A stretch of DNA of 64,000 nucleotides. It comes from Clostridium culturomicium. GTDB lineage: Bacteria > Bacillota > Clostridia > Clostridiales > Clostridiaceae. The translations under genes were made by a program, and so were the position numbers. The stretch is taken from contig NZ_CCXK01000013.1 of the NCBI RefSeq assembly GCF_000821305.1, forward strand, positions 339,465 through 403,464, read 5' to 3'. The first letter of the stretch is position 1. The number at the start of each line of letters is the position of its first letter. Positions 1-8,788 of this stretch are shown here, in pieces. The notes beneath the pieces are model-generated. The model was not told the origin of the DNA and searched no databases. It saw only the letters and a list, made by a program, of their open reading frames with translations.

Positions 1-2
1 CT

Positions 3-1193
3 AATAAGCTTTCCTATATATTTGTAAAACCTATAGAAGACTTAGATTTTATAACATCAAGAATCAGTAATGGTGAATTAAGCAGAAGAGTCAAGGTGAC
101 TTCAAAAGATGAGCTTGGTAAGCTTGCGCAAAGCTTTAATAGTATGGCAGATAAGGTTGAGAGCAGTTTGAACGAAGCAAGTGAAAAACAAAACAGGTTG
201 TCAGCTATACTTGAAAGTATGGAAAGTGGCGTTATTGCCATTGATAATAATCGAAATATAATTATGATAAACAATTATGCAAAAAGTTTTTTTAACATCA
301 GTGAAGATGTTGTAGGGAGCAATGTTGAAAATATATGCACAGATATTGATTTTAAAGATATGTTTTCTATGCGTGAACATGAACTTCAGGAGTATAAAAT
401 AAAATCTCCTACAGTGAAGTACTTGAGAGGGCGAAGTGCAGATATCATTGTTAATAACCATCAACATATTGGAGCCGTTGCTGTATTGCAGGATATTACT
501 GAGGTTAAGAATCTTGAGAACATGAGAACAGAATTTGTGGCCAATGTATCTCATGAGTTGAAAACGCCATTAACTTCTATAAGAGGCTTTGCAGAAACTT
601 TGAGAGATGTTGATGATGATGCAACTAAAAATAAGTTTTTAGATATAATTGATGAAGAAGCAGAAAGGCTCACAAGGTTAATTTCTGATATATTACTATT
701 ATCCCATATTGAGCAGAACCAGGAATTCAAACAAGAGGAGTTTTCTACTGAAAGAGTTATTGATGATGTTGTAGATATAATGAAGCATATCGCAGATAAG
801 AAAGAAATTGAGTTGAGAGTATTTGGTGATGAGCTTCCAATTATAGCTGGAGATAAAGATAAGTTTAAACAGATGTTGATTAATTTAATTGATAACGGAA
901 TAAAATATAGTGAAGCAGGAGATAAAGTTACTGTTAATAAAATTTCAAAGAAGAAAGAGTTTATTATTATTGTAGAGGATACTGGAATTGGTATTGAAGA
1001 ATCTGCTATTCCTAGATTGTTTGAAAGGTTTTACAGGGTTGATAAAGCTAGATCGAGAGCTAAAGGGGGAACCGGATTGGGGCTTGCCATTGTAAAACAT
1101 ATAGTCATTGGTTTCAATGGAAGTGTTAAAGTGGAAAGTAAAGTAGGAATAGGAACTAGGTTTATTATAACTTTTCCAAAGGGGAAATTATAA
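3..1193 (+). CDS. phoR: PhoR-type sensor histidine kinase (5' end missing)
   Basis: The frame is open from the window edge, so the N-terminal membrane sensor part is cut off. What remains, about 396 residues, holds the end of a HAMP linker (first 50 residues), a PAS-like domain, a HisKA dimerisation domain with the H-box VSHELKTPLTSIRGF (phospho-accepting His near residue 183 of the visible part), and a HATPase_c domain with the N box (NLIDNGIKYS), G1 (EDTGIGI) and G2 (GGTGLGLAI). It lies directly upstream of pstS-pstC-pstA-pstB-phoU, which supports a role in sensing phosphate and phosphorylating a PhoP regulator. The PhoP gene is not in the window and should be just upstream. The terminator at 1253 separates it from pstS. 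The family call is certain; the PhoR name rests on context. Confidence 0.85.
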   Translation, partial: NKLSYIFVKPIEDLDFITSRISNGELSRRVKVTSKDELGKLAQSFNSMADKVESSLNEASEKQNRLSAILESMESGVIAIDNNRNIIMINNYAKSFFNISEDVVGSNVENICTDIDFKDMFSMREHELQEYKIKSPTVKYLRGRSADIIVNNHQHIGAVAVLQDITEVKNLENMRTEFVANVSHELKTPLTSIRGFAETLRDVDDDATKNKFLDIIDEEAERLTRLISDILLLSHIEQNQEFKQEEFSTERVIDDVVDIMKHIADKKEIELRVFGDELPIIAGDKDKFKQMLINLIDNGIKYSEAGDKVTVNKISKKKEFIIIVEDTGIGIEESAIPRLFERFYRVDKARSRAKGGTGLGLAIVKHIVIGFNGSVKVESKVGIGTRFIITFPKGKL

Positions 1194-1252
1194 TTCAATG
1201 AATCAATTTACTCTTTGAGTACAACTTGATTAACTAATAATATAAAAATATT

Positions 1253-1287
1253 AAGCACCAGAAAGTAATACTTTCTGGTGCTTTTTT
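1253..1287 (+). terminator. Rho-independent terminator after phoR
   Basis: A perfect 13-bp stem (1253-1265 with 1271-1283) with a 5-base loop runs into TTTTTT. It ends the kinase transcript and isolates the pst operon. Confidence 0.9.
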
Positions 1288-1526
1288 CATATTGTCATTG
1301 TTAGTTATGGATTAACTTAATTTGTTTGGAGGGTTAACTGACATGAGGGATTGATGTAGTAGAAGTTTTTCCTTATAAATCCTTCCTTACAAATTGTAAA
1401 GTTTAATTAACATAGGTAAAGTTTTTTTAATATTAGTATAATAATACCTTAACTAACAGAGACTATAATAAGTCTTGTAAGGAAGAAATTAAATAAAAAG
1501 AAATAAAAGAATGTGGGGTAAAGAGT
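1288..1526 (+). promoter_or_regulatory. pstS upstream region with candidate promoter and PhoP-like direct repeats
   Basis: No gene is seen here. A perfect -10 TATAAT lies at 1437-1442 with no good -35 at the right distance, as expected for an activator-dependent promoter. GTAAAGTTT occurs twice, at 1396-1404 and 1416-1424, so copies start 20 bp apart, just upstream of the -10. These could be binding sites for the phosphate-response regulator, but they do not match the Bacillus PhoP repeat closely. The transcribed leader would be about 75 nt. Confidence 0.35.
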
Positions 1527-2381
1527 ATGAAAAAGAAGTCAATCAAAATTATAATAGCAGCAATGGTAGCGACAATGTCCATGGGGATTTTTGCAGGATG
1601 TGGTTCTAAGAATACGGGAGATGGAGCTTCAAGTGAAGGATCTAAATCAGCAACAATAACAATTTCTGGTTCAACTTCAATAGGACCATTAATGGAAAAA
1701 GAAGCAGCGGCTTATAAAAAAGAAAATTCTAATGTAAATATAGAGATTCAGCAAATAGGTTCATCTGCAGGAATAAAAAATGCGATTTCAGGTGTTAGCG
1801 AAATTGGAATGGCATCAAGAGAGTTAAAAGATGAAGAAAAGGCTGAAGTTAAAGAAACAGTAATTGCTTTCGATGGAATAGGACTTATAGTACATCCAAA
1901 TAATACAGCAACAAACTTAACAATGGATCAAATTAAACAAATATATACTGGAAAGATTACTAACTGGAAAGAGGTTGGAGGAAAAGATGCTCCAATAGTT
2001 GTAGTATCAAGGGATGAAAGCTCAGGTACAAGAAGTGCGTTCCAAGAATTAGTAGATTTTACATCAGAGGAGTTAGAAAAATCATCAACTATAGCAGATG
2101 GTAACGGAAGTGTTAAAACAACAGTTGCAACTAATGAAAATGCAATAGGTTACGTTTCTTTTGAAACAGTAGATACAAGTGTTAAGGCACTAACAGTAGA
2201 TAAAGTAGAACCAACACCAGAAAATGTACTTGCTAAAATATATCCATTATCAAGACCATTTATATTAGTTTATAAAGATGCAAAGATAACAGAAGAGGGT
2301 AAAAAGTTTATAGATTATATCTTAAGTGATGCAGGTCAGACTATAGTTGAAGAAGCTGGCGGAATTAAATTAGGTAAGTAG
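1527..2381 (+). CDS. pstS: Phosphate ABC transporter substrate-binding lipoprotein PstS
   Basis: A 284-residue extracellular phosphate-binding lipoprotein. Residues 1-24 form a signal peptide ending in the lipobox FAGC, with Cys25 as the lipidated residue. The mature part has the PstS-like phosphate-loop segments SGSTSIGP near residue 48 and SRDESSGTRSAF near residue 163. It captures inorganic phosphate for the PstC-PstA-PstB transporter encoded next. The ATG has a GGGG-rich ribosome site. It is followed by a strong hairpin but no U-run, so the operon probably continues into pstC at a lower level. Confidence 0.95.
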   Translation: MKKKSIKIIIAAMVATMSMGIFAGCGSKNTGDGASSEGSKSATITISGSTSIGPLMEKEAAAYKKENSNVNIEIQQIGSSAGIKNAISGVSEIGMASRELKDEEKAEVKETVIAFDGIGLIVHPNNTATNLTMDQIKQIYTGKITNWKEVGGKDAPIVVVSRDESSGTRSAFQELVDFTSEELEKSSTIADGNGSVKTTVATNENAIGYVSFETVDTSVKALTVDKVEPTPENVLAKIYPLSRPFILVYKDAKITEEGKKFIDYILSDAGQTIVEEAGGIKLGK

Positions 2382-2395
2382 TACCTTGAAGTGAC

Positions 2396-2431
2396 ACAGG
2401 CATTTGAGAGAATATGATCTCAAGTGCCTGT
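2396..2431 (+). promoter_or_regulatory. Intercistronic hairpin between pstS and pstC
   Basis: A 14-bp stem with one G-T pair (2396-2409 with 2418-2431) and an 8-base loop, with no following U-run. It sits 15 nt after the pstS stop and 25 nt before the pstC start. Such hairpins downstream of binding-protein genes typically protect the upstream mRNA from 3' exonucleases, giving more binding protein than permease. That role is inferred here. Confidence 0.75.
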
Positions 2432-2456
2432 TGTGCTTGAATTGGAGGTTAATTAT

Positions 2457-3371
2457 ATGGCAAATAAAACAGTAAAAAAAGCACACAACAAGCCAAAGAG
2501 AATGAAGGGAGCTAAATATGCAATAGATGCAGCTTCTGAAAATATATTTAAATTATGCGCTTTAGTAGCGGTAATAAGTTTATTAGTAATTATAGGTTTC
2601 GTGTTTTACAAAGGGTTAACACCTTTCATATCTAAAGGATATTCTTTCTTTGATTTCATTTTTGGCAGAGAATGGGTGCCGAGTGCTGATAAGTTTGGAA
2701 TTCTACCAATGATATTAGCATCAATTTATGGTACATTAGGTTCTTTGATTATTGGAGTTCCAGTTGGAATAATGACAGCTGTATTTATTGCTGAAATTGC
2801 TCAAAAGAAAGTTGCAAAAGTGTTATCTCAAGGTGTAGAACTATTAGCAGGAATACCATCTGTTTTATTTGGTGTATTTGCATTAGGAGTTATAGTACCT
2901 GCAATTCAAGATAAGCTTAATCTGCCAAAAGGTCAAAGTTTGCTTGCAATTATAATAGTACTTTCAATAATGATGCTACCTACTATCATTTCAGTAGCAG
3001 AAACGGCTATTAGGGCAGTGCCAAATTATTATAAAGAAGCTTCCTTAGCTTTAGGGGCATCTAAAATCGAAACAATATTTAAAGTTATACTTCCAGCAGC
3101 AAAATCAGGGATTTTAACTGCTGTTGTGTTAGGAACAGGAAGAGCTATTGGAGAAACTATGGCTGTAATATTAGTAGCAGGTAATAGTCCTGTTATACCA
3201 AAGAGCATAACAGATGGGGTAAGACCATTAACTACAAACATAGCGTTGGAGATGGGATATGCATTTGGTACTCATGAAGAAATGTTATTTGCAACAGGAG
3301 TAGTTTTATTCTCTTTTATACTTCTTCTAAATTTCATATTAGCAAAAATTTCAGCAAAGGCAGGTAATTAG
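2457..3371 (+). CDS. pstC: Phosphate ABC transporter permease PstC
   Basis: A 304-residue inner-membrane permease with about six transmembrane helices and the binding-protein-dependent EAA-type loop (EASLALGASKIETIFKVILPAA). The N-terminal 30 residues are basic and cytosolic. ATG 2457 was chosen over an in-frame upstream start at 2424 because GGAGG lies 8-10 nt before it and the upstream codons fall inside the intercistronic hairpin. It pairs with PstA to form the channel and is followed by pstA after one base. Confidence 0.95.
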   Translation: MANKTVKKAHNKPKRMKGAKYAIDAASENIFKLCALVAVISLLVIIGFVFYKGLTPFISKGYSFFDFIFGREWVPSADKFGILPMILASIYGTLGSLIIGVPVGIMTAVFIAEIAQKKVAKVLSQGVELLAGIPSVLFGVFALGVIVPAIQDKLNLPKGQSLLAIIIVLSIMMLPTIISVAETAIRAVPNYYKEASLALGASKIETIFKVILPAAKSGILTAVVLGTGRAIGETMAVILVAGNSPVIPKSITDGVRPLTTNIALEMGYAFGTHEEMLFATGVVLFSFILLLNFILAKISAKAGN

Positions 3372-3372
3372 G

Positions 3373-4194
3373 ATGAGAAAGTTAAAAGATAATATCTTAA
3401 AATCAATTCTATGGTTATCTGCAGCTATAACCATAGCAATTCTTTTGATTATCATAGGATATATATTTAAAGAAGGTATGGGACTTATTAATTTTAATTT
3501 TATATTTGGAGATTATTCACCGACGGAAGGCGGAGGAATTTTCCCGATGATAGTAACAACGTTACTAACAGTTTTAGTATCACTTGTAATATCCATTCCT
3601 ATTGGAATAGGTGGGGCTATCTACCTTCAGGAGTATGCAAAGCAAGGTGCTATTGTTAAGGTTATAAGGTTTGCAACAGAGAGTCTTGCAGGTATTCCTT
3701 CTATTATTTATGGATTATTTGGTACAGTATTCTTTGTAACAGCATTAAAGCTCCAGTTTTCTATATTGGCAGGTTCTTTGACTTTAGCAATTATTGTTCT
3801 GCCAGTAATAATTAGAACAACTGAGGAAGCTTTAAAAACGGTACCAATAAGTTATAGAGAAGGAGCAATTGGGTTAGGATCAACTAAGTTTGAAGTTCTC
3901 TATAAAATAATAGTTCCGAGCGCTATGCCGGGAATTATATCAGGAGTTATTTTATCTATAGGAAGAATAATTGGTGAATCAGCAGCTATGCTTTTAACAG
4001 CTGGTACAGTGGCTTCCATGCCAAAGGGATTAATGTCTAGTGGTAGAACACTTACAGTTCACGCTTACTTGGTAACTAAGGAAGCAGGAGATATAAGGCT
4101 GGCATGTGCAATTGGTATAATTTTAATATTTGTAATTTTAATTTTAAGTATTGCAGCTAAACTCATAACAAGAAAAATAAATAAAGCTAACTAG
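3373..4194 (+). CDS. pstA: Phosphate ABC transporter permease PstA
   Basis: A 273-residue membrane permease with six predicted helices and the cytosolic coupling loop (YREGAIGLGSTKFEVLYKIIVPSA). Its start lies one base after the pstC stop, so translation is probably coupled. It forms the second half of the phosphate channel. Length and motifs are normal for the family. Confidence 0.95.
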   Translation: MRKLKDNILKSILWLSAAITIAILLIIIGYIFKEGMGLINFNFIFGDYSPTEGGGIFPMIVTTLLTVLVSLVISIPIGIGGAIYLQEYAKQGAIVKVIRFATESLAGIPSIIYGLFGTVFFVTALKLQFSILAGSLTLAIIVLPVIIRTTEEALKTVPISYREGAIGLGSTKFEVLYKIIVPSAMPGIISGVILSIGRIIGESAAMLLTAGTVASMPKGLMSSGRTLTVHAYLVTKEAGDIRLACAIGIILIFVILILSIAAKLITRKINKAN

Positions 4195-4252
4195 CATATT
4201 TGTAATAAGAGGATTGGATATTTAGTTGTTAGAAGAAGCAGGAGGAAATAGT

Positions 4253-5002
4253 ATGTCAGTAATTTCTACAAAGAATTTGGAGCTTTATTATGGTAATAAC
4301 AAGGCTTTAAAGGGAATAAATTTAGAAATAGATAAGAATAGTGTTACAGCGCTAATAGGGCCATCAGGCTGTGGTAAATCAACATTTTTAAGGACATTAA
4401 ATAGAATGAATGATTTAATTGATGGAGTTAAAATTGAAGGCCAGGTTTTCTTTGATGGAAATGATGTATATCAAGATTTAAATGAAATTGAGCTTAGGAA
4501 AAGAGTAGGAATGGTTTTCCAAAAGCCAAATCCATTCCCTATGTCTATCTATGATAATGTAGCTTATGGTCCTAGAATCCATGGAATAAAGGATAAGAAG
4601 AAGCTAGACGAAATAGTTGAAAAATCACTTAAAGGAGCGGCTTTATGGGATGAAGTAAAGGATAGATTAAAGAAAAGTGCCATGGGATTATCAGGAGGAC
4701 AGCAGCAAAGACTTTGTATAGCGAGAACTATTGCAGTTGAACCAGAAGTTATACTAATGGATGAACCAACTTCAGCTCTAGATCCAATTTCTACAGCTAA
4801 GGTGGAAGAGTTAATTGATGCTTTGAAGGAAGAATATACTATAATAATAGTTACTCATAATATGCAGCAAGCTGGACGTATAGCAGATAAAACAGCATTT
4901 TTCTTAAGTGGTGAAGTCATTGAATATGGGAAGACAGAAGATATGTTTGAAAGACCACAGGATAAGCGAACAGAGGATTATATTACAGGTAGATTCGGTT
5001 AA
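4253..5002 (+). CDS. pstB: Phosphate ABC transporter ATPase PstB
   Basis: A 249-residue ABC ATPase that powers phosphate import. Walker A GPSGCGKST is at residues 36-44, the signature LSGGQQQR and Walker B VILMDEP follow, and the switch His is in VTHNMQQA. GGAGG at 4241 fits ATG 4253 better than the in-frame TTG at 4226. The family's usual length is about 250, which agrees with this choice. Confidence 0.95.
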   Translation: MSVISTKNLELYYGNNKALKGINLEIDKNSVTALIGPSGCGKSTFLRTLNRMNDLIDGVKIEGQVFFDGNDVYQDLNEIELRKRVGMVFQKPNPFPMSIYDNVAYGPRIHGIKDKKKLDEIVEKSLKGAALWDEVKDRLKKSAMGLSGGQQQRLCIARTIAVEPEVILMDEPTSALDPISTAKVEELIDALKEEYTIIIVTHNMQQAGRIADKTAFFLSGEVIEYGKTEDMFERPQDKRTEDYITGRFG

Positions 5003-5064
5003 AATATTTGAAGTGAAATGACTTATATAGGGATGAAGTAAAAAAAATATTAGAGGTGAATAGT

Positions 5065-5718
5065 ATGGTTAGAAGTAGTTTTGACATAAAGCTAAATAAA
5101 CTGCATGAAGACTTGAGAAACATGGGAGCACAAGTTGCAATACAAGTTAAGGATAGCATTGAGGCTTTAAAAAATCATGATGCAGCTTTAGCTGAGGATA
5201 TTATAAATAGAGATGACGTAGTAGATAATTATGAAGCTGAAATTGAGAATAACTGTATTAAACTAATGGTTACAGAAAATCCATTAGGCGTGGATTTAAG
5301 AAATATCTTTATTGCTACAAAGATTATAACTGATTTAGAGAGAATAGCGGACCACGCTGTGGATATCGCAAAAATAACTATTTTACTGAAGGATGAAGAG
5401 TATGTAAAAAAACTTATTCATATACCTAAAATGGGCGAAATTGTAGAAAAAATGATAGAGGGAACTTTAGAAGCATATTTAAATATGGATGTTCCTTTAG
5501 CGCGCCAGATTTGTGATATGGATGATGAAGTTGATGACTTACATGAGGGGATTTTTGATGAGGTTCAAGAAATTATGAGAGTTAAACCAGAAGCCATAAA
5601 ACAGTGTTGCAGATTCTTAATTGTCAGTAGGCTTTTAGAGAGGATGGCAGACCATACTACTAATATATGTGAAAGAATAATCTATTTGCAAACAGGTGAA
5701 AGAGTAGAGTTAAATTAA
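5065..5718 (+). CDS. phoU: Phosphate signalling protein PhoU
   Basis: A 217-residue all-helical protein with two PhoU repeats, each with a metal-binding E/DxxxD-type segment (TDLERIADHAVDIA near residue 90 and RLLERMADHTTNIC near 190). In this family it links the Pst transporter to the PhoR kinase and damps phosphate uptake when phosphate is plentiful. ATG 5065 follows GAGGTG. It is the last gene of the pst operon, closed by the hairpin at 5744. Confidence 0.95.
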   Translation: MVRSSFDIKLNKLHEDLRNMGAQVAIQVKDSIEALKNHDAALAEDIINRDDVVDNYEAEIENNCIKLMVTENPLGVDLRNIFIATKIITDLERIADHAVDIAKITILLKDEEYVKKLIHIPKMGEIVEKMIEGTLEAYLNMDVPLARQICDMDDEVDDLHEGIFDEVQEIMRVKPEAIKQCCRFLIVSRLLERMADHTTNICERIIYLQTGERVELN

Positions 5719-5743
5719 TTTTATAAAGTGGATTATTATATTG

Positions 5744-5778
5744 AAAGTTGTCTATTATTTGTATAGTCAACTTTTTTT
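5744..5778 (+). terminator. Terminator of the pst-phoU operon
   Basis: A 12-bp stem with one T-T mismatch (5744-5755 with 5763-5774) followed by seven T. Confidence 0.85.
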
Positions 5779-5829
5779 ATGTTAAGAAATAAAATTTTAG
5801 GATAATATGGTGTTTTTAAAAGAGTAACA

Positions 5830-5858
5830 TTGACGAGGGCATATAATTAAGATAATAT
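5830..5858 (+). promoter_or_regulatory. Candidate promoter for the DUF512-der operon
   Basis: TTGACG at 5830-5835 and TAATAT at 5853-5858 are separated by 17 bp. A better -10 word, TATAAT at 5872-5877, lacks a recognisable -35. A small inverted repeat, TTTCCAT with ATGGAAA, lies just downstream from 5881. Which of the two start sites is used cannot be told by eye. Confidence 0.35.
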
Positions 5859-5998
5859 AACATAATAGTGGTATAATGTGTTTCCATAGAACGAATAAAT
5901 GGAAAACTAATTGTAAAAACTCAAAACTTCTATTTGATAATTAAGAGGAGTAGTGGGAAAATATAAAAATAACTTGTGCAAAATAAAGGAGCTAAGAA

Positions 5999-7333
5999 AT
6001 GAAAAATGAGATAAAGGAAATTGTTCCAGGCTCTATTGCTGAAGAAGTAGAATTAGAAGTTGGAGACAGATTGCTAAGTATTAATGGCAATGATGTTAAA
6101 GATATTATTGATTATAAATATCTAGTAACTGATGAAGAGCTTGTAATAGGGGTTGAAAAAAAAGACGGAGAAATTTGGGAGATAGAAATAGAAAAGGATT
6201 ATGACGAGGATTTGGGTTTAATATTTAAAGAGGGAATTCTTGATAAGCCAATGAGTTGTCATAATAAATGTATATTCTGCTTTATAGACCAAAATCCTAA
6301 AGGAATGAGAAATACGCTTTACTTTAAGGATGATGATTCAAGATTATCATTTCTTCAAGGTAATTTCTTAACATTAACCAATATGAAGGAAGAAGAAATT
6401 GAAAGGATAATTAAGTATAAAATTAGTCCTATAAATGTATCTGTTCATACTACAAATCCAGAGCTAAGAGTGGAAATGTTAAAGAATAGATTTGCAGGTA
6501 ACATATATGATATACTTAAGAGGCTTGCAGCGGGTGGCATTGAGATAAATACCCAGGTAGTTTGCTGTCCAGGAATAAATGATGGTAAAGAGCTTCAAAG
6601 AACTATTGAAGACTTATATGAGATTTATCCAAATGTTAAAAGTGTTGCAGTGGTTCCTATTGGTGTTACAAAGCATAGACAGGGTCTAACTATACTAAAA
6701 ACCTTTACTAAAGATACTTCGTTAAAGCAAATAGAAGAAGTTGAAGAGTTGCAGAAAAAATATGTTAAGGAATCAGGAAGTCCTTTCGTTAGATTATCTG
6801 ATGAGTTTTATATTGTAGCAGGTAGAGAACTGCCGGGACCGGACCATTATGAAGGTTTTAAACAAATTGAAGATGGAATTGGAATGGTGACTCTTTTAAG
6901 AGATACCATAAATGCTACCATAACAGAATTAAAGGAAAGTGGAAAAGGTACATTTACCTTTGTTACAGGAGCATTAGTTTATCCTGAAATTCTAAAAATA
7001 AAAGAAATCATTGAAGGGAAAAACCCTAATATAAAAATTTCGGTAGAAATGATTCCAAATAAATTCTTTGGAGAGACTATAACAGTGACAGGACTTTTAA
7101 CTGGAACAGATATAGTTAATACTTTAAAGGAAAGAGAAGTTAATGAATTTGTAATTCTTCCTAATAATATAATAAGGAAGGGTTATGAACTAGCAGACAA
7201 TGATGAACTCATTCTGCTTGATGATTACACAATAGGTGATTTATCCAAGGAATTAAACAGAAAAGTTATTCTTTGTGATTATACAGGAGATGATTTAATT
7301 TCCATAATCAATGAACATTTAAGGGAGGATTAA
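5999..7333 (+). CDS. DUF512 family protein: PDZ domain plus radical-SAM-like Fe-S core
   Basis: A 444-residue protein of unknown function. Residues 1-65 form a PDZ-like domain (PGSIAEEVELEVGDRLLSING). A CX3CX2C cluster (Cys87, Cys91, Cys94 in CHNKCIFCFIDQ) marks a radical-SAM-type Fe-S site, followed by a DUF512 C-terminal half ending in a TGDD-like segment. The family is widespread in Clostridia and Cyanobacteria, and its reaction is not established. It starts at an ATG after AAAGGA and ends one base before der, so the two are probably cotranscribed. Confidence 0.85.
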   Translation: MKNEIKEIVPGSIAEEVELEVGDRLLSINGNDVKDIIDYKYLVTDEELVIGVEKKDGEIWEIEIEKDYDEDLGLIFKEGILDKPMSCHNKCIFCFIDQNPKGMRNTLYFKDDDSRLSFLQGNFLTLTNMKEEEIERIIKYKISPINVSVHTTNPELRVEMLKNRFAGNIYDILKRLAAGGIEINTQVVCCPGINDGKELQRTIEDLYEIYPNVKSVAVVPIGVTKHRQGLTILKTFTKDTSLKQIEEVEELQKKYVKESGSPFVRLSDEFYIVAGRELPGPDHYEGFKQIEDGIGMVTLLRDTINATITELKESGKGTFTFVTGALVYPEILKIKEIIEGKNPNIKISVEMIPNKFFGETITVTGLLTGTDIVNTLKEREVNEFVILPNNIIRKGYELADNDELILLDDYTIGDLSKELNRKVILCDYTGDDLISIINEHLRED

Positions 7334-7334
7334 T

Positions 7335-8654
7335 ATGGGAAAACCAGTAGTTGCAATTGTTGGAAGACCAAATGTAGGTAAATCTACACTTTTTAATAAA
7401 TTAGCAGGAAAAAGAATTGCCATAGTAGAAGATACACCAGGAGTTACAAGAGATAGAATTTATGCACAGGCTGAATGGCTTAGACATAATTTCACAATTA
7501 TTGACACAGGTGGTATTGAGCCAACTAATGAAGATATCATTATGGTTCAGATGAGAAGACAAGCGAATATCGCTATCGAAACAGCAGATGTTATTATATT
7601 TATAGTTGATGGTAAAGCAGGACTTCATCCTGCTGACTATGAAGTTGCTCAAATGCTTAGAAAATCAGGAAAGCAAATAGTTTTGGTTGTAAATAAAATT
7701 GATAGAAGAGAATTAGAAGATAATGCGTTTGAATTCTACAACTTAGGAATAGGAAATCCTATCACAATCTCTGCTACACAGGGATTAGGTCTTGGAGATA
7801 TGCTTGATGAAGTAGTAGCTCATTTTGATGAGATTGTTTCTGAAGACGAAGATGAAGAATACATAAAAATAGCTATGGTTGGTAAGCCCAATGTAGGTAA
7901 ATCTTCACTTATCAATAAGCTGTTGGGCGAGAATAGAAACATAGTAAGTAATATTCCAGGAACTACTAGAGACGCAATTGATAGTAAGCTTGAAACAGCA
8001 GAAGGAAAGTTTATTTTAATTGATACCGCAGGGCTTAGAAGAAAAAGCAAGATTAAAGAGGAAATCGAAAGATATTCTGTAATTAGGACATTAACAGCTG
8101 TAGAGAGAGCTGACATATGTATCCTTATGATTGATGCGACAGAAGGCCTTACAGATCAAGATGAGAAGATTATAGGATATGCTCATGAGCTTAATAAAGC
8201 TATCATGGTTATAGTTAATAAGTGGGACTTAATAGAAAAAGATGATAAGACTATGAATGAATATAAAGCTAACATAAGTTCAGGATTAAAGTTCATGCCT
8301 TATGCATCATTCTTATTTATTTCTGCTCTTACAGGTCAAAGAGTTAATAAGGTTCTTTCAATGGCAAATGAGTGTTATGCTAATTATTCTAAGAGAATTT
8401 CTACAGGAATATTAAATGACGTTGTGAGCAAAGCAGTACTTATGAATGAGCCACCAATAGTAGCTTTAAGAAGAATGAAAATATTCTACGTGACTCAGAT
8501 TGGAACTAAGCCACCAACATTTATATTCTTTGTAAATGACCCAGCTCTTTTACATTTCTCTTATGAGAGATATCTTGAGAATAAATTAAGAGAAAGCTTT
8601 GACTTTAAAGGTACTGGAATTAAACTTATATTTAGACAAAGAAAAGAAGAATAA
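7335..8654 (+). CDS. der: Ribosome assembly GTPase Der (EngA)
   Basis: A 439-residue GTPase with two tandem G domains followed by a KH-like C-terminal domain. The first P-loop is GRPNVGKS (residues 10-17) and the second GKPNVGKSS (around 181). DTGGIE and DTAGLR are the G3 motifs, NKID and NKWD the G4 motifs. In bacteria it acts in late assembly of the 50S subunit. It is tightly spaced after the DUF512 gene and is closed by a 17-bp hairpin. Confidence 0.97.
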   Translation: MGKPVVAIVGRPNVGKSTLFNKLAGKRIAIVEDTPGVTRDRIYAQAEWLRHNFTIIDTGGIEPTNEDIIMVQMRRQANIAIETADVIIFIVDGKAGLHPADYEVAQMLRKSGKQIVLVVNKIDRRELEDNAFEFYNLGIGNPITISATQGLGLGDMLDEVVAHFDEIVSEDEDEEYIKIAMVGKPNVGKSSLINKLLGENRNIVSNIPGTTRDAIDSKLETAEGKFILIDTAGLRRKSKIKEEIERYSVIRTLTAVERADICILMIDATEGLTDQDEKIIGYAHELNKAIMVIVNKWDLIEKDDKTMNEYKANISSGLKFMPYASFLFISALTGQRVNKVLSMANECYANYSKRISTGILNDVVSKAVLMNEPPIVALRRMKIFYVTQIGTKPPTFIFFVNDPALLHFSYERYLENKLRESFDFKGTGIKLIFRQRKEE

Positions 8655-8666
8655 TTATATAATGCT

Positions 8667-8706
8667 AAATAGAAAGGCTTAAATTTATTTTTAAGCCTTT
8701 CTATTT
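8667..8706 (+). terminator. Hairpin after der
   Basis: A perfect 17-bp stem (8667-8683 with 8690-8706) with a 6-base loop. The 3' arm ends in TATTT rather than a long U-run, so termination may be incomplete. Confidence 0.7.
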
Positions 8707-8788
8707 AAATATACATACAATTGATTATTTGAGTTAATTAAATTTAGACATAGATGAGTTTATGAATGTTTAAGGAAGAAGGGGTAAT

